A DNA stretch of 64,000 nt from Armatimonadota bacterium. GTDB taxonomy: Bacteria > Armatimonadota > Fimbriimonadia > Fimbriimonadales > Fimbriimonadaceae. Positions 36,201 through 45,413 of this stretch are shown piece by piece. Location: positions 1-64,000 of the forward strand of contig JAEURN010000004.1 of assembly GCA_016789105.1 (NCBI GenBank). Direction: 5' to 3'. The notes under the pieces were generated by a model. The model was not told the origin of the DNA. It was given only the letters and a program-made list of their open reading frames with translations, and did not search any database. The position numbers and the translations under genes are program-made. Each line of letters begins with the position of its first letter. Within the stretch, counting starts at the first letter, position 1.

Positions 36201-36464
36201 CAGGCTTTGGCGACCCTCAACGACCCTGGGTTGTTCCTTGCGGCCAAAGCGCTCGGATCCAGGGCTGACAAGTCGCCCGGTTCCTTGGATGACCGAATTG
36301 CTTGGATTTTCCGGACAGTGACTTCACGGCGGCCGTCCAAATTGGAATCAAGGTCGGTGCGTGATTACTTTGACCGGACAAAGGCGACCCAGGGCGATGA
36401 AATGGCCTGGACGCTCGTCGCCAATGTCCTCCTCAATCTCGACGAAGCACTCACAAAGGAATAG
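33255..36464 (+). CDS. PSD1 / planctomycete-type cytochrome c domain protein (DUF1549-DUF1553)
   Basis: The 1069-residue protein has a signal peptide ([21 protein letters not shown]). Two c-type haem motifs follow, in [12 protein letters not shown] and [11 protein letters not shown]. The DUF1549 region reads [20 protein letters not shown] and [15 protein letters not shown] jellyroll-like middle region precedes DUF1553 ([20 protein letters not shown] and [18 protein letters not shown]). These proteins are exported and are linked to polysaccharide breakdown. A DUF1501 gene follows two bases after the stop, the usual pair. Confidence 0.9.
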   Translation: MSGRQVFRKTISVGIALLAAVPYVVLAVSGQSPQTRQVDFSEDLMPVVRAKCMSCHTGPDAKGGLDLSAPAGWAKGGDSGPLFERGNPASSLLIERLKTQDKDMRMPQSMPALPKEQIKLFEDWIAQGAIFNLRTFERDVKPIFVRRCSTCHQGQTPAAGLDLNSWKSVLGVVDSGRPEKSVLIRRLKGLDGLEQMPKGFKAIESAELRVVEDWISQGAVQGEAPRLHWSYRPVVKPPVPKVGSNWVENPIDAFVLEKLNQEGLTPSPPASKEKLLRRLTQDLTGLPPTLAELDAFESSQETASQAIDRLLASPRFGERMATPWLDLARYADSNGYEKDNKRSIWKYRDWVVQAFNQNMPYDEFTIKQLAGDLLPHATINDLVATGFNRNTMHNLEGGVDQDEAMYQIRSDRTDTTSTVWLGQTMACARCHDHKYDPVSQEDYYRFYAFFANNKFDKVGNADISEQKYYEPSIKVPSEDQIKRLVALRSDLASAEARLKAASGDLTVEQVAWESAVKSGQVWRPVVLGTDDPRMAVQGNLVSTPGESPNTMSYDLVVTVPDRTRALRLHVLPDPTRANGGPGRSDGGNFVLSRISLSGAQIISVAADFVQNGYAPDGVLDDDPETGWAIYGAAGRAHELVIELSNPISGQVRLGLHCESARWAKHTLGKFEIEATSELGATRFAIPEPIRAIIAKPNRTTEESAALAKHYERIALHGRTEREATERIKSEIQKLESEIPTTLVMAEADGKPEAPIRHRGEFLSPTEIVASGTPKAFGNPASGSRLDLAQWIVNRKNPLTARVQVNRLWEMVFGRGLVETSENFGTQGSAPSHPELLDWLAATYMESGWDTKAMLKLILSSATYQQGSAATKEKLEKDPTNMWLSRGPRFRLTAEFVRDQALAVSGLLDSRVGGPPVFPFQPEGVWDSPYSGEQWIPSTGGDATRRSLYTFWKRTAPFPTFMAFDATSREQCTVRRSRTNTPLQALATLNDPGLFLAAKALGSRADKSPGSLDDRIAWIFRTVTSRRPSKLESRSVRDYFDRTKATQGDEMAWTLVANVLLNLDEALTKE

Positions 36465-36466
36465 CC

Positions 36467-37882
36467 ATGGGATTTTTTGATCACAAGACATTGACCAGGC
36501 GCACGCTCCTCCGCGATGCGAGCTACGGGATCGGTTCGCTGGCCCTCAACCACATCTTGGCCAATTCGGTTTTGGGTTCGCCGATCGTAAAGCGGATCGC
36601 TCCCAAAGCCAAACAAGTCGTGTTCCTGTTCATGGCCGGGGCGCCATCCCAACTGGACATGTTCGACTACAAACCTGAGTTGAACAAACGCAACGGCGAG
36701 GAGTGTCCCGAAGAGTTGGTGGCTGGCGAACGCTTTGCTTTCATCAAGGGACGGCCCAAGCTGCTGGCGTCGCCGCACCAGTTTGAGCAGGTTGGGCAGT
36801 CGGGCCAATGGGTCAGCGGCCTGTTGCCCCATTTCAAAGAGATCGTCGACGACGTGGTGGTCATCCGGTCGATGCAGACCGACCAATTCAACCACGCTCC
36901 TGGCCAGATTTTCATGAACACGGGATTCCAGATTCCGGGTCGGCCGAGTTTTGGGGCCTGGATGAGCTACGGATTGGGAACGGAAAACGAGAACCTGCCC
37001 GCCTTTGTCGTCTTGGTCAGCGGCGACAACAATCCCGACGGGGGCAAAGCCTGCTGGGGCAGCGGATTTTTGCCCAGCCAGCACCAGGGAGTTGAATTCC
37101 GATCCAATGGCGAACCGATTTTGTTCATCACCAATCCGGATGGCGTGACCGAGGAATTGCGTCGAGACTCGCTGGATGTCATTGGCGACCTCAACCGATT
37201 GCGGCAGAATGATGTCCTTGACCCCGAAATAGAAGCCCGGATCGCCCAATATGAGCTGGCCTTCCGGATGCAAACCAGTGTCCCTGAACTTGTCGCCCTG
37301 GAAACGGAACCGCCCGAAGTCCACGCCCTTTATGGGACAGAGCCCGGTAAACGCAGTTTTGCCAACAATTGCCTGCTGGCCCGAAGGCTGGTTGAACGGG
37401 GGGTTCGCTTTGTCCAGCTCTACCACCGGGGTTGGGATAATCATGGCGAAAGCGAGGGAAACGACCTCAAAAATGGATTGGGCCGCATGTGCAAGCAAAC
37501 CGACCAGCCCGCGGCGGCCTTGGTCAAGGACCTCAAGCGCCGGGGACTGCTTGATGAGACTCTCGTCATTTGGGGCGGGGAATTCGGCCGGACGCCAATG
37601 AACGAAGGCCGGGGTGGCTCACCGTTCCAGGGACGCGACCACCACCCCCGGGCTTTTACGATGTGGCTGGCCGGGGGCGGGATCAAAGCGGGATCCGCCT
37701 ATGGCATGACCGACGAGTTTGGCTACAACGTCGTTGAAAATCCTGTTCACGTGCACGATTTGCACGCCACCATCCTCAATTTGATGGGAGTGGACCATAC
37801 CGAACTGACCTACCGGTCCCAAGGCCGGGATTTTCGATTGACCGACGTGTATGGCAAAGTCATCGAGGGGCTAAAAAGTTGA
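36467..37882 (+). CDS. DUF1501 family protein
   Basis: The 471-residue protein starts with [20 protein letters not shown], which resembles a twin-arginine type leader. [48 protein letters not shown] and [17 protein letters not shown] are the sulfatase-like motifs of DUF1501 proteins. In planctomycetes and Armatimonadota these genes almost always accompany PSD1 genes, as here. The biochemical role is not established; a hydrolase acting on complex sulfated or decorated carbohydrates is the common suggestion. Confidence 0.9.
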   Translation: MGFFDHKTLTRRTLLRDASYGIGSLALNHILANSVLGSPIVKRIAPKAKQVVFLFMAGAPSQLDMFDYKPELNKRNGEECPEELVAGERFAFIKGRPKLLASPHQFEQVGQSGQWVSGLLPHFKEIVDDVVVIRSMQTDQFNHAPGQIFMNTGFQIPGRPSFGAWMSYGLGTENENLPAFVVLVSGDNNPDGGKACWGSGFLPSQHQGVEFRSNGEPILFITNPDGVTEELRRDSLDVIGDLNRLRQNDVLDPEIEARIAQYELAFRMQTSVPELVALETEPPEVHALYGTEPGKRSFANNCLLARRLVERGVRFVQLYHRGWDNHGESEGNDLKNGLGRMCKQTDQPAAALVKDLKRRGLLDETLVIWGGEFGRTPMNEGRGGSPFQGRDHHPRAFTMWLAGGGIKAGSAYGMTDEFGYNVVENPVHVHDLHATILNLMGVDHTELTYRSQGRDFRLTDVYGKVIEGLKS

Positions 37883-38661
37883 TGGATATTCGGGCATACA
37901 AAACAACGTGGGGCATGCCGGGGACTCCCGACGAAGTCTTAGCGAAAATCAAGTCCGCGGGTTACGAAGGGTGGGAAGATTGGATCAAACCGCACTTTGA
38001 AGTCCGAGCCCTGGCCGGGCGTCACGGCCTGGAATACATGGCGATGGTGCAGGGCGGCGAAGCCGAACAGTTCCGGCGAGATTTGGATGAAGCCCATGAT
38101 GCGGGTGCCATTGGCTGCACCGTCCATGTTGGCCGGGCGAACATGGAGTTTCAAGAAGGGCTAGACCACCTGGGGAAGCTCGTTGAAATTGCGAAGACTC
38201 TCCCGTTCCCCGTGAATTTTGAAACCCACCGCGGCCGGTTACTATTCGAACCGCTTTCCACCGCCCGTTACCTCAAGGAATTGCCCGACCTGTGGCTGGT
38301 CGCCGATCTCAGCCACTGGACCGTCGTAACCGAATCCATGCTCCAGGGGTTTGGCCCGGCTTTGGAATTGGCCATCAGCCGCACGCGACACACCCACTCT
38401 CGGGTGGGGCATGAGGAAGGGCCGCAGGTGCCCGATCCGCGCGCGCAGCAGTGGCAAGGGCATGTGAAAGTTTTCGAAGGGTGGTGGGAACGCATCAAAG
38501 CGGCCCATCTAGCCCGGGGTGAAAAAGTCCTGACGTTCGATCCGGAATACGGCCCTCCGAACTATATGTGGACCAATCCTGCGGACGGGGCGGCGCTCTC
38601 AGACCTGTGGGATGTTTGCCTCTGGACTCGGGACAGCGTCAAAGAACTCCTCAAAGATTAG
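37882..38661 (+). CDS. Sugar phosphate isomerase/epimerase-like TIM barrel protein
   Basis: The 259-residue protein has the xylose-isomerase-like TIM-barrel pattern: IKSAGYEGWEDW in the first unit, NFETHRGRLLFEP, LWLVADLSHWTVV with metal-binding Asp and His, then TRHTHSRVGHEEGPQVPDP. The ATG overlaps the DUF1501 stop by one base (TGATG), so it is the third gene of the PSD1 operon. It probably interconverts a sugar released by the operon. Substrate is unknown. Confidence 0.75.
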   Translation: MDIRAYKTTWGMPGTPDEVLAKIKSAGYEGWEDWIKPHFEVRALAGRHGLEYMAMVQGGEAEQFRRDLDEAHDAGAIGCTVHVGRANMEFQEGLDHLGKLVEIAKTLPFPVNFETHRGRLLFEPLSTARYLKELPDLWLVADLSHWTVVTESMLQGFGPALELAISRTRHTHSRVGHEEGPQVPDPRAQQWQGHVKVFEGWWERIKAAHLARGEKVLTFDPEYGPPNYMWTNPADGAALSDLWDVCLWTRDSVKELLKD

Positions 38662-38857
38662 TTCTCCTGTGGTGGGGAGACCGTGCTCGATCTGCACTTC
38701 TGGGCAGGGGCCGATAGTTCAAAGGGTCAAGCCTTCACGTGATCTGCGGCCGGTTTAGCTGTGAAAATTGCGGGCTTTCTTTTCCTCCGACCTTTTGGCA
38801 TCGGATTTGAAAAGTGGTTTGCGGCACCGCCACGAGAGGGCGGACGGGAATCACACC

Positions 38858-39451
38858 ATGAAATTCATTTCGGCTCTGGCACTCATGACGCTTGCGGGCG
38901 TGGCAAGCGCAGCAACCTATACCTTCACCCCTCCGGGAAACAGCAACCTCAGCAACCTGGATCACTACGACGCCTACAAGTGGGGGATCAACATCAATTT
39001 GGGCGCCAACGAACGCATCACGGGTGCTTCGCTGGAAATCAAGAATATTTGGGACTGGACGGTTGAGCAGGACATCCTTTATGTGGATCTGTTGGACCTT
39101 AAGCCCACCGATGCCAATCAAGTGGGCGTCAAGTCGTTCTACGACAACCAGGCATCGGGCGACTACTTCCAAGGTCAAGGCGTCCGCGTCGGTACCTGGA
39201 GCGATCCGGTTGGCGGCTATGCCCGCAACTTCAACCTGAAGTTCGACTTTGCGCAACAAGGCGTTCTGGACGACCTTCAGAACTTTGCCAAGGATGGGTT
39301 CTTTGCCCTCACTTTCGACCCGGACTGCCACTACTTCAACGATGGCGTCAAGCTGAAGGTCTACACCGAAACCGTTCCCGAACCGGCTTCGATGTTCGGC
39401 CTGGCGGTTGCCGGCGCGGCCCTGCTCCGCAAGAAATTCAAGAAAGCCTAG
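38858..39451 (+). CDS. PEP-CTERM sorted surface protein
   Basis: The 197-residue protein has a signal peptide (FISALALMTLAGVASA). The C terminus carries the sorting signal VPEPASMFGLAVAGAALLRKK: a PEP motif, a hydrophobic helix and basic residues. The middle part has no recognised enzyme motif and looks beta-rich. Proteins of this type are cleaved by exosortase and placed at the outer surface. The chosen ATG has GAGAGGG upstream; the frame extends to 38768. A strong terminator follows. Confidence 0.8.
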   Translation: MKFISALALMTLAGVASAATYTFTPPGNSNLSNLDHYDAYKWGININLGANERITGASLEIKNIWDWTVEQDILYVDLLDLKPTDANQVGVKSFYDNQASGDYFQGQGVRVGTWSDPVGGYARNFNLKFDFAQQGVLDDLQNFAKDGFFALTFDPDCHYFNDGVKLKVYTETVPEPASMFGLAVAGAALLRKKFKKA

Positions 39452-39474
39452 TCAGAATCGAGATCCTGTCTGGC

Positions 39475-39511
39475 GGGCGGGGGCCTTGTGCCCCCGCCCA
39501 GTTTTGTTTTT
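39475..39511. terminator. Strong hairpin between convergent genes
   Basis: GGGCGGGGGC and GCCCCCGCCC form a 10-bp GC stem with a 5-base loop at 39475-39499, followed on the plus strand by AGTTTTGTTTTT. It lies between the PEP-CTERM gene and the convergent GH43-like gene. Confidence 0.85.
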
Positions 39512-40428
39512 CAGCCAGTCCATGCGGGCACCCCCGTCACGGTGGGGGAAACGGGACGGATCGTCCCATCGGGTTCAAAGACCAGCTGGTCAAGGCAAGT
39601 GACCCGGTGATCGCGTTCGGTAGTCCCTGGGGGGCGACGGTGGTAACAGATCACATGCTCTTCGGAACCGGGCAACCGGAGAACCGAGTGGTGCCCGGTG
39701 CCGTTGCCGACAGCCGGATCTGAACTGAGGATTGATCCGATGCGCTCAAAGGGGCCTAATGGCGAATCGGCAACCGCATAGGCGACGCCATAGCTCGAAT
39801 CGGTCCAGCCCCCTTCGGACCACATGAAATAGTACAGCCCGTTGCGTTTGAGCATGAACGGGCCTTCGACGTAATGCTCCGGAGTGATTTCCAAGAATTT
39901 GCCTTCGGTAGAAGTCATATCCGGCGCAAGCTGGACGACGTTGCAATGTTTCCAGCCGCCGTAAAAGAGATAGGCTTGGCCATCATCATCCACAAAGGCG
40001 TGGGCATCGATGGGCTGCGCGCCGTTGATGTATTCCGAAACAAGGGGTCTGCCCAGGGCGTCTTGGAACGGCCCGGTTGGCGATTCGGCAACTGCGACCC
40101 CGATCCCCGCCCCGTCGCCGGCCGAAAAGTACATAAAGTAGCGGCCATCCCGTTCGGCGACTGAAGGAGCCCACGCCGCCCGGTTTGTCGACCAGGGAAT
40201 GTCTTTGAAATCGAGGATGCGGCCATGCCTTTGCCAATTGGTCAAATCGGGCGACGTGAAGCAGTCGAAGAATGTTTGGTCTTCGTATCGGGCCGAAAAG
40301 GTCGGGTAGACAACGAATTGTTCGTCGAACCAATGGATTTCGGGGTCGGCATACCAGCCGGGGAAGATCGGGTTTCCGGAAAAGCGGGCCAAACCACGCT
40401 CAGTATGCCCTTCTTTCCGGTCTGTCAC
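39511..40428 (-). CDS. Glycoside hydrolase family 43-like protein
   Basis: With the GTG start at 40428 the product is 305 residues and has no signal peptide. GNPIFPGWYADPEIHWFD carries the catalytic-base Asp of the five-bladed GH43 fold. IDAHAFVDDDGQAYLFYGG carries the pKa-modulating Asp, and HYVEGPFMLKRNGLYYFMWS the catalytic Glu. Such enzymes act on arabinose- or xylose-containing glycans. The frame runs to 40503, but that overlaps the divergent gene. The proposed start lies only 9 bases from the divergent ATG at 40438, which is tight for two genes. Confidence 0.8.
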   Translation of the reverse strand: MTDRKEGHTERGLARFSGNPIFPGWYADPEIHWFDEQFVVYPTFSARYEDQTFFDCFTSPDLTNWQRHGRILDFKDIPWSTNRAAWAPSVAERDGRYFMYFSAGDGAGIGVAVAESPTGPFQDALGRPLVSEYINGAQPIDAHAFVDDDGQAYLFYGGWKHCNVVQLAPDMTSTEGKFLEITPEHYVEGPFMLKRNGLYYFMWSEGGWTDSSYGVAYAVADSPLGPFERIGSILSSDPAVGNGTGHHSVLRLPGSEEHVICYHRRPPGTTERDHRVTCLDQLVFEPDGTIRPVSPTVTGVPAWTG

Positions 40429-40437
40429 AATATCGCT

Positions 40438-41208
40438 ATGACCTCGAGGCTGGAGAAGGCCATTGCCATTGCCCAAGAAGCCGGGCAGCTGACATTGGCG
40501 CACTTCCGCTCAGGGATCCACGTCGAACTCAAGGGCGATGAATCCCCAGTCACCCGGGCCGACTTGGAAGCCGAAGCCCTCATCAGGGCGCGATTGCAGA
40601 CGGCCTTTCCGGGCGAACCGGTTTTGGGGGAGGAAGAAGGCGGGGGCTCCGACAGCCCGGACAGGTGGGTTGTCGATCCGATCGATGGCACCAAGAGCTT
40701 CGTGTGTGGCGTCCCGCTTTTCGGCAACCTGATCGCCTATGAAATTGGAGGACAACCCGTCCTCGGCGTTGTCAACTTTCCGGCCCTTGGCGAAACCTAT
40801 TGGGCTGAGCGGGGGTCAGGTGCCTACCGGAATGGCCAAGTAATCCATGTTCGGGACGAGCCCGACTCCAAAAGACAAGCCATCTGCAGCGGAAGTTTCA
40901 CCTCATTGAAGAAGCACGGCCGCTTGGACGGGTTGATGAGGCTTGCCGAACCAATGATGGCCCATAGGACTTGGGGCGACGCCTACGGCCACATGTTGGT
41001 GGCAGCTGGGAACATTCAGGCGATGTTTGACCCGGTCGTTTCCCGGTGGGATGTATCGGCCGTGATCCCGATTGTCGAAGAAGCGGGCGGGATATGCATG
41101 GGGTTCGATGGGTCCCCCGTCCTGGATGGCCACAAACCAGATGGGGGTTTGGAACTGGTGAGCCTGGCCCCTGGTTTGAAATCGCGGGTGTTGGAGTGCT
41201 TCAGTTGA
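40438..41208 (+). CDS. Inositol monophosphatase family phosphatase (HisN-like)
   Basis: The 256-residue protein has the family motifs DESPVTRADLEAEALI, LGEEEGG, WVVDPIDGTKSFVCGVPLFG and WDVSAVIPIVEEAGG, with all metal-binding residues. The TKSF after DPIDG is the form seen in histidinol-phosphatases of this family, so HisN is the best guess. Inositol-1-phosphate or another phosphomonoester remains possible. The stop codon overlaps the start of ruvX. Confidence 0.82.
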   Translation: MTSRLEKAIAIAQEAGQLTLAHFRSGIHVELKGDESPVTRADLEAEALIRARLQTAFPGEPVLGEEEGGGSDSPDRWVVDPIDGTKSFVCGVPLFGNLIAYEIGGQPVLGVVNFPALGETYWAERGSGAYRNGQVIHVRDEPDSKRQAICSGSFTSLKKHGRLDGLMRLAEPMMAHRTWGDAYGHMLVAAGNIQAMFDPVVSRWDVSAVIPIVEEAGGICMGFDGSPVLDGHKPDGGLELVSLAPGLKSRVLECFS

Positions 41209-41615
41209 GGGTCTTCGGGGTCGATTTGGGTAAGAAGAGGATCGGTGCTGCTGTGATGGATTTGGAGATCGGGCTACCCCGCCCACTGCCCGCAATCAAT
41301 GCGTTGGGGTCTCTGGCCAAAGATGCGGCCCAAGTAGCCCATCTAGCCCGGATCGAGCAGGCTTCTGCCGTTGTCCTGGGTTTGCCGCTGATGGAAGGGG
41401 AAGAGACGCGCATGAGCAGCGTCGTCCGCCGGTTTGGAGCCGAAGTGGAAGCCCTGGGGTTCCCGGTCCGTTATGTGGATGAAAGCCTGACCAGTGCCGC
41501 GGCTGAATCGGCGATGTTCGCCGCCGGCCTCAAATCGAGCGAAAGGAAAAAGCGGCTGGACAGCGAATCGGCCTGTCAAATCTTGCTTCGGTTCAAGGAG
41601 TCCCATGGAGAATAG
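41205..41615 (+). CDS. ruvX: Putative pre-16S rRNA nuclease RuvX (YqgF)
   Basis: This 136-residue RNase H-fold protein has FGVDLGKKRIGAAVMD with the catalytic Asp, VVLGLPLMEGEETRMS and VRYVDESLTSAAAES with the second acidic site. The start is a TTG overlapping the TGA of the previous gene, with GGAG eight bases in front. A GTG at 41196 is an alternative. It is followed by mltG with an 11-base overlap, the common ruvX-mltG order. Confidence 0.9.
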   Translation: MRVFGVDLGKKRIGAAVMDLEIGLPRPLPAINALGSLAKDAAQVAHLARIEQASAVVLGLPLMEGEETRMSSVVRRFGAEVEALGFPVRYVDESLTSAAAESAMFAAGLKSSERKKRLDSESACQILLRFKESHGE

Positions 41616-42609
41616 CCGCAAACTCCTAATCGGACTTGTGCTTGGGTGCATCCTCGGCCTCGGCGGTTTGACATGGTTCAACGGCCAAATCAAAGAGATG
41701 CCACCCGGCGCCGAATTCTTGGTGCGGTGGGATGCGATGCCCTTTGACCGGGCCGTTGCGATTTTGGAAGAAAGGGGCGTAGTCCGCAACGCGTGGGTCT
41801 TCAGCCGGTATGCCCGGTTGGAAAGGAAAGCGGTCGCCGTGCAGGGAGGGACGTATGCGTTCCGGCCGGGAATGTCGATGGCGCAGATCGTGCAGAGTCT
41901 GAAAACCCCCCTTCGCCAAAACGTGCGCATTCCGGAAGGGTGGTGGATCAAACGGGTGGCCGAACGGCTGGAGAGCAAAAATGTCTGCACGGCCAAGGAA
42001 TATGAAGAGCTTGCCGCCCAGCCCCAGGCGTTTCAAGATTCGGTCGATTTTCCGCTTCCAAAAGGGTCGTTGGAGGGCTACCTCTACCCGGACACCTACG
42101 ACCTTCCGCCGATGATGGGGGCCCGGGCCGTCATCTTGCGCCAGCTCCAAACCTTCAAGAAGAAGGTCGTCGATAAGGTCGGGGAAGAGGGTTTGGCGCG
42201 GGCGGTCGTTTTGGGCTCGATGGTGGAATTGGAGGTGGCCAAAGATGACGAGCGACCCCGTGTTGCCGGCGTGATCGAAAACCGCATCAAGAAGGGGATG
42301 CGCTTGCAGATCGACGCAACGGTCCTTTACGCGCTTGGAGAGTGGAAAGAACTCGGCCCCGGGGTTGTGAACACAGTCCAATCGCCTTACAACACCTACC
42401 TCCATGCTGGGCTCCCGCCGGGGCCCATCGGCTCGCCGTCGATCAAAAGTATCGAAGCCGCGTTGAAACCGGAAGCGCACAACTATTTGTTCTATGTGGC
42501 CCGGCCCGACCGGTCGCACTACTTCACCTCCGATTACGGATCGCACCTCAAGGCCATCGCCAAAGCAAGGGGCGAGTGGCGGACGGCCAAGGAGCCGGAT
42601 AACTTGTGA
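41605..42609 (+). CDS. mltG: Endolytic transglycosylase MltG
   Basis: The 334-residue protein has one N-terminal membrane segment (LLIGLVLGCILGLGGLTWF). The YceG/MltG catalytic part reads LEGYLYPDTYDLPP, with the catalytic Glu in LGSMVELEVAKDDERPRVAGV. LQIDATVLYALG and PYNTYLHAGLPPGPIGSPS follow, all standard. It cuts nascent peptidoglycan strands at the inner membrane. The ATG lies inside the end of ruvX. Confidence 0.93.
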   Translation: MENSRKLLIGLVLGCILGLGGLTWFNGQIKEMPPGAEFLVRWDAMPFDRAVAILEERGVVRNAWVFSRYARLERKAVAVQGGTYAFRPGMSMAQIVQSLKTPLRQNVRIPEGWWIKRVAERLESKNVCTAKEYEELAAQPQAFQDSVDFPLPKGSLEGYLYPDTYDLPPMMGARAVILRQLQTFKKKVVDKVGEEGLARAVVLGSMVELEVAKDDERPRVAGVIENRIKKGMRLQIDATVLYALGEWKELGPGVVNTVQSPYNTYLHAGLPPGPIGSPSIKSIEAALKPEAHNYLFYVARPDRSHYFTSDYGSHLKAIAKARGEWRTAKEPDNL

Positions 42610-43682
42610 GGCACTTCCGGGCCGGGACAATCGAGCGCCACCGCGTGCCGAAGCATTTCCAACGATTTTCGCCTGTCGAGGCCCTGCATTCGCTGGAAGA
42701 GGTCAACTTAGAAGCACTCAGGGCGGCGGGAAAGTCGTTGATCCTGCTGGATGTGGACAACACGCTGTTGCCCTGGCGATCCGAAGACATCCCAGAATCC
42801 ACAACGGCCTGGCTGGAAAAAGCCCGGGGGTTGGGGTTTCGGCTTTGCATCCTCAGCAACACCCGCAACCCGGAACGGCTCAGCCGTCTGAGCGGGAAGA
42901 TGGGGGTGGAATTCATCCGCGACAAGTTCAAACCAAGCCCGCGGATGTACGAATTGGCCCTGGAGAAGTATCAAGTCGGCCCCGAGTCCGCCATCATGGT
43001 GGGCGACCAGTTGCTAACCGACATCTGGGGTGCAAACCGGGCCGATATCGACGCAATTTGGGTTAAGCCGATTGGCCGCAAAGAGTTTGTGGGCACCCGG
43101 TACATTTCCCGCAATGTCGAGCGGGTCATCGGCCGCGTGTTGCACAACCACTTCCAAACGCCGTCGGGCGATATGGCGGTTGGGCCCGGGGTTTTCAAGC
43201 ACGAGATCGTTCGGCAATTCCTGAAGTTTGCGATGGTCGGGGCCGTTGCAACCGTGGTGGATCTGGGCTTGCACTTTTTGCTGATGTTTGGCGTCCCTGG
43301 TTTGCGGGATTCCGTTGGCCGGTGGGTTTTGTCGCAGCCTGCATTGGCAAACACGTTCGATAGCGTGACCCATGCCGCCTATCCGGTTTTAAAGGTGGTG
43401 ACGGTGCTTTTGGCAACGGTGGTTTCTTACCTTCTCAACCGTTGGTTCACCTTCCAGGCCACCCATGAAAAGGCAAATCTGAGGCAAGTCGGAAAGTTTT
43501 TCACTGTCGCCCTGGCAGCTATGGTCATCAACACGTCGGTGGGGACCTTGGCCATCGGTTTGATCCATGGCAGCGACCGGTTCCAGTGGACGGTTGCCAG
43601 CGTGACCGGGATGGCCGCGGGCGTATTCTTCAACTTCGCAGGCCAGCGTCTCTGGACGTTTAGGAGAAATGGAGCCGTTTGA
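42606..43682 (+). CDS. YqeG-type HAD phosphatase fused to a GtrA-like membrane domain
   Basis: The 358-residue protein joins two families normally encoded separately. Residues 1-175 form a YqeG-like HAD phosphatase: HFQRFSPVEALHSL, LLDVDNTLLPW, LCILSNTRNPERL and IMVGDQLLTDIWGANRADI. Residues 195-355 form a GtrA-like membrane domain with four hydrophobic segments: RQFLKFAMVGAVATVVDLGL and YLLNRWFTFQ, ending GVFFNFAGQRLWTFRR. YqeG acts on phosphatidylglycerophosphate or related phosphates in some bacteria, and GtrA proteins flip or transfer lipid-linked sugars. A joint role in phospholipid or undecaprenyl-phosphate metabolism is inference. It starts at a GTG overlapping the mltG stop. Confidence 0.85.
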   Translation: MRHFRAGTIERHRVPKHFQRFSPVEALHSLEEVNLEALRAAGKSLILLDVDNTLLPWRSEDIPESTTAWLEKARGLGFRLCILSNTRNPERLSRLSGKMGVEFIRDKFKPSPRMYELALEKYQVGPESAIMVGDQLLTDIWGANRADIDAIWVKPIGRKEFVGTRYISRNVERVIGRVLHNHFQTPSGDMAVGPGVFKHEIVRQFLKFAMVGAVATVVDLGLHFLLMFGVPGLRDSVGRWVLSQPALANTFDSVTHAAYPVLKVVTVLLATVVSYLLNRWFTFQATHEKANLRQVGKFFTVALAAMVINTSVGTLAIGLIHGSDRFQWTVASVTGMAAGVFFNFAGQRLWTFRRNGAV

Positions 43683-44481
43683 ATGGCGCGATGCCCCCGC
43701 CGCCGATTTTGCCGTGGTGGGGGATCCGGTTGGGCACAGCCTTTCCCCCAGAATGCACCAGGCGGCCTATTCAGCTGTCGGTCTGAGCCTCCGATATGTG
43801 GCGATCCGGGTTCCGGAAGGTGAGTTTCCTCAAGCGGCCGAGAACTTGCGGGAGCTTGGCTACGTCGGGCTCAATGCAACGCTGCCCCACAAGCTGGCGG
43901 CATTCGAGTGGTGCGAATCGGTGGAATCAGGCGCGTGGCGTTTTTCGGCCGTCAATACGATTCGGTTGGCCGACCGGACGGGGATCAACACGGATGTGCC
44001 CGGGTTCATGGCCATGCTGGAATCCCGCGGGGTCGCCCATGGAAGCCGCTTGCTTTTTTTGGGTGCCGGGGGCTCAGCACGGTCATTGATGGCGGCTTGT
44101 TGGGACTCTGGTTACCGGCTGGCGGCTTGGAATCGGACTCCGGGCCGGTTGGGAGAACTCGTCCACGACCTGGCGATCGATGCCGAAATCCTGGATTCCC
44201 CGGATGTCACAGGGGCCGATGTGGTTGTGAACGCGACATCGGCCAGTTGGTCGGGTGAGGGTCTTGGATTGGATTGGTCTTCGGCACCGGCCGGCTGTCA
44301 GGCGTTCGATTTGGCGTACCGGGAAGGTGGCCCGACTCCATTTTTGGCTGAGGCGCAAAAATTTGGCATCGCGACATGCGACGGCCTGCCGATGTTGGTG
44401 GAGCAGGGGGCATTGGCGTTTGAGTGGTGGTTGGGCCGGGAAGCCCCGCGAAGGGCTATGCTAGCCAGCATAGGACTATGA
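43669..44481 (+). CDS. aroE: Shikimate dehydrogenase AroE
   Basis: The 270-residue enzyme reduces 3-dehydroshikimate in aromatic amino acid synthesis. VVGDPVGHSLSPRMHQAAY binds shikimate; YVGLNATLPHKLAAF carries the catalytic Lys; NTDVPGFM supplies the second shikimate-binding site. LFLGAGGSARSL is the NADP loop, and WNRTPGRL binds the phosphate. DGLPMLVEQGALAFEWWLG near the end is also conserved. It overlaps the fusion gene by 14 bases and tsaC by 4. Confidence 0.93.
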   Translation: MEPFEWRDAPAADFAVVGDPVGHSLSPRMHQAAYSAVGLSLRYVAIRVPEGEFPQAAENLRELGYVGLNATLPHKLAAFEWCESVESGAWRFSAVNTIRLADRTGINTDVPGFMAMLESRGVAHGSRLLFLGAGGSARSLMAACWDSGYRLAAWNRTPGRLGELVHDLAIDAEILDSPDVTGADVVVNATSASWSGEGLGLDWSSAPAGCQAFDLAYREGGPTPFLAEAQKFGIATCDGLPMLVEQGALAFEWWLGREAPRRAMLASIGL

Positions 44482-45413
44482 CGATTTCTCAACCCACCCC
44501 GGAAATCATCGCACTAGCAGGCGACATCCTTTTGGATGGCGGCGTGGTGGTCATCCCAACCGAAACGGTATATGGCCTGGCGTGCAACGCCATGGATGCC
44601 TCGGCGGTGCGCCGGGTATTTGAAATCAAGGGCCGCCCGGCCGAAAACCCGCTCATCATCCACCTCTCCGATGCCGAACAATTGGATGACGTGGCAGCGG
44701 ACGTCCCCGAACTGGCCCGCAAACTCGCCGCCCGGTATTGGCCGGGCCCCCTGACAATGGTTTTGAACCGGGCAGACGATGTCCCCAGCGTCACAACCGG
44801 GGGGCTCGACACGGTGGCCGTCCGTGTCCCCGCCCACCCCGTAGCCCGGGAAATCATCGAGGCAGCCGGTTGCCCGGTGGCAGCACCGAGCGCAAACGTG
44901 TTCATGGCTCTCAGCCCAACCCAAGTTGAGGATGTGGATCCCGAAGTGATCATCGACGTCGACTTAGTCATCGACGGCGGCCGGTGCGAATATGGCCTGG
45001 AGAGCACCGTGATCGACATGACCCAGGATCCGCCCCGGATCCTGCGCCCGGGGGCAGTGAGCCGGGCCGATATCCAGACTCTGGTCGGCCGACCGCTGGG
45101 CCACATGCCACCCAGCGAAGTCCGCAAAGCACCGGGGATGTACCGGCGGCACTATGCGCCAAATTCGCCGGTGCGCCTTGTGGATCGCCCGCTGCAATCG
45201 GACGAATGCGGCTTGACTTTTGCCCCAAGCACCAATGCCCTCCAGGTCAAGATGCCCAAAGAACCCCGGGCCTATGGCGCAGTGCTTTATGGGGCACTCA
45301 AGCAGCTCGACCTAAAAAAGCCAAAGGCGATTTTGGTGGAAGAGCCGCCAGAAACCCCAGAGTGGGAAGCAGTCTGGGATCGGCTCCGCAAGGCAAGCGC
45401 TAGCCTGCTGTAG
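44478..45413 (+). CDS. L-threonylcarbamoyladenylate synthase (Sua5 type)
   Basis: The 311-residue protein has the YrdC core: GGVVVIPTETVYGLACNAMD, IKGRPAENPLIIHL, YWPGPLTMVLNR, VAVRVPAHP and AAPSANVFMALSPTQ. A C-terminal Sua5 domain follows a linker (APGMYRRHYAPNSPVRLV). The full-length Sua5 form explains the size compared with TsaC of about 190 residues. It makes the precursor of the t6A modification in tRNA. The ATG overlaps the aroE stop (ATGA). Confidence 0.92.
   Translation: MTISQPTPEIIALAGDILLDGGVVVIPTETVYGLACNAMDASAVRRVFEIKGRPAENPLIIHLSDAEQLDDVAADVPELARKLAARYWPGPLTMVLNRADDVPSVTTGGLDTVAVRVPAHPVAREIIEAAGCPVAAPSANVFMALSPTQVEDVDPEVIIDVDLVIDGGRCEYGLESTVIDMTQDPPRILRPGAVSRADIQTLVGRPLGHMPPSEVRKAPGMYRRHYAPNSPVRLVDRPLQSDECGLTFAPSTNALQVKMPKEPRAYGAVLYGALKQLDLKKPKAILVEEPPETPEWEAVWDRLRKASASLL

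Noticed and set aside
36365-37498. A 377-codon minus-strand frame opposite the DUF1501 gene.
   Set aside because: The plus-strand gene has clear family motifs and operon spacing. The minus frame has no recognisable domain.
38672-38686. Possible small hairpin after the sugar isomerase gene (TCTCC and GGAGA).
   Set aside because: The stem is only about five base pairs and no T-run follows, so it is not supported as a terminator.
41626-42630. A 334-codon minus-strand frame opposite mltG.
   Set aside because: mltG is conserved and complete. The opposite frame is His/Arg/Pro-rich, as expected of an antisense shadow in GC-rich DNA.
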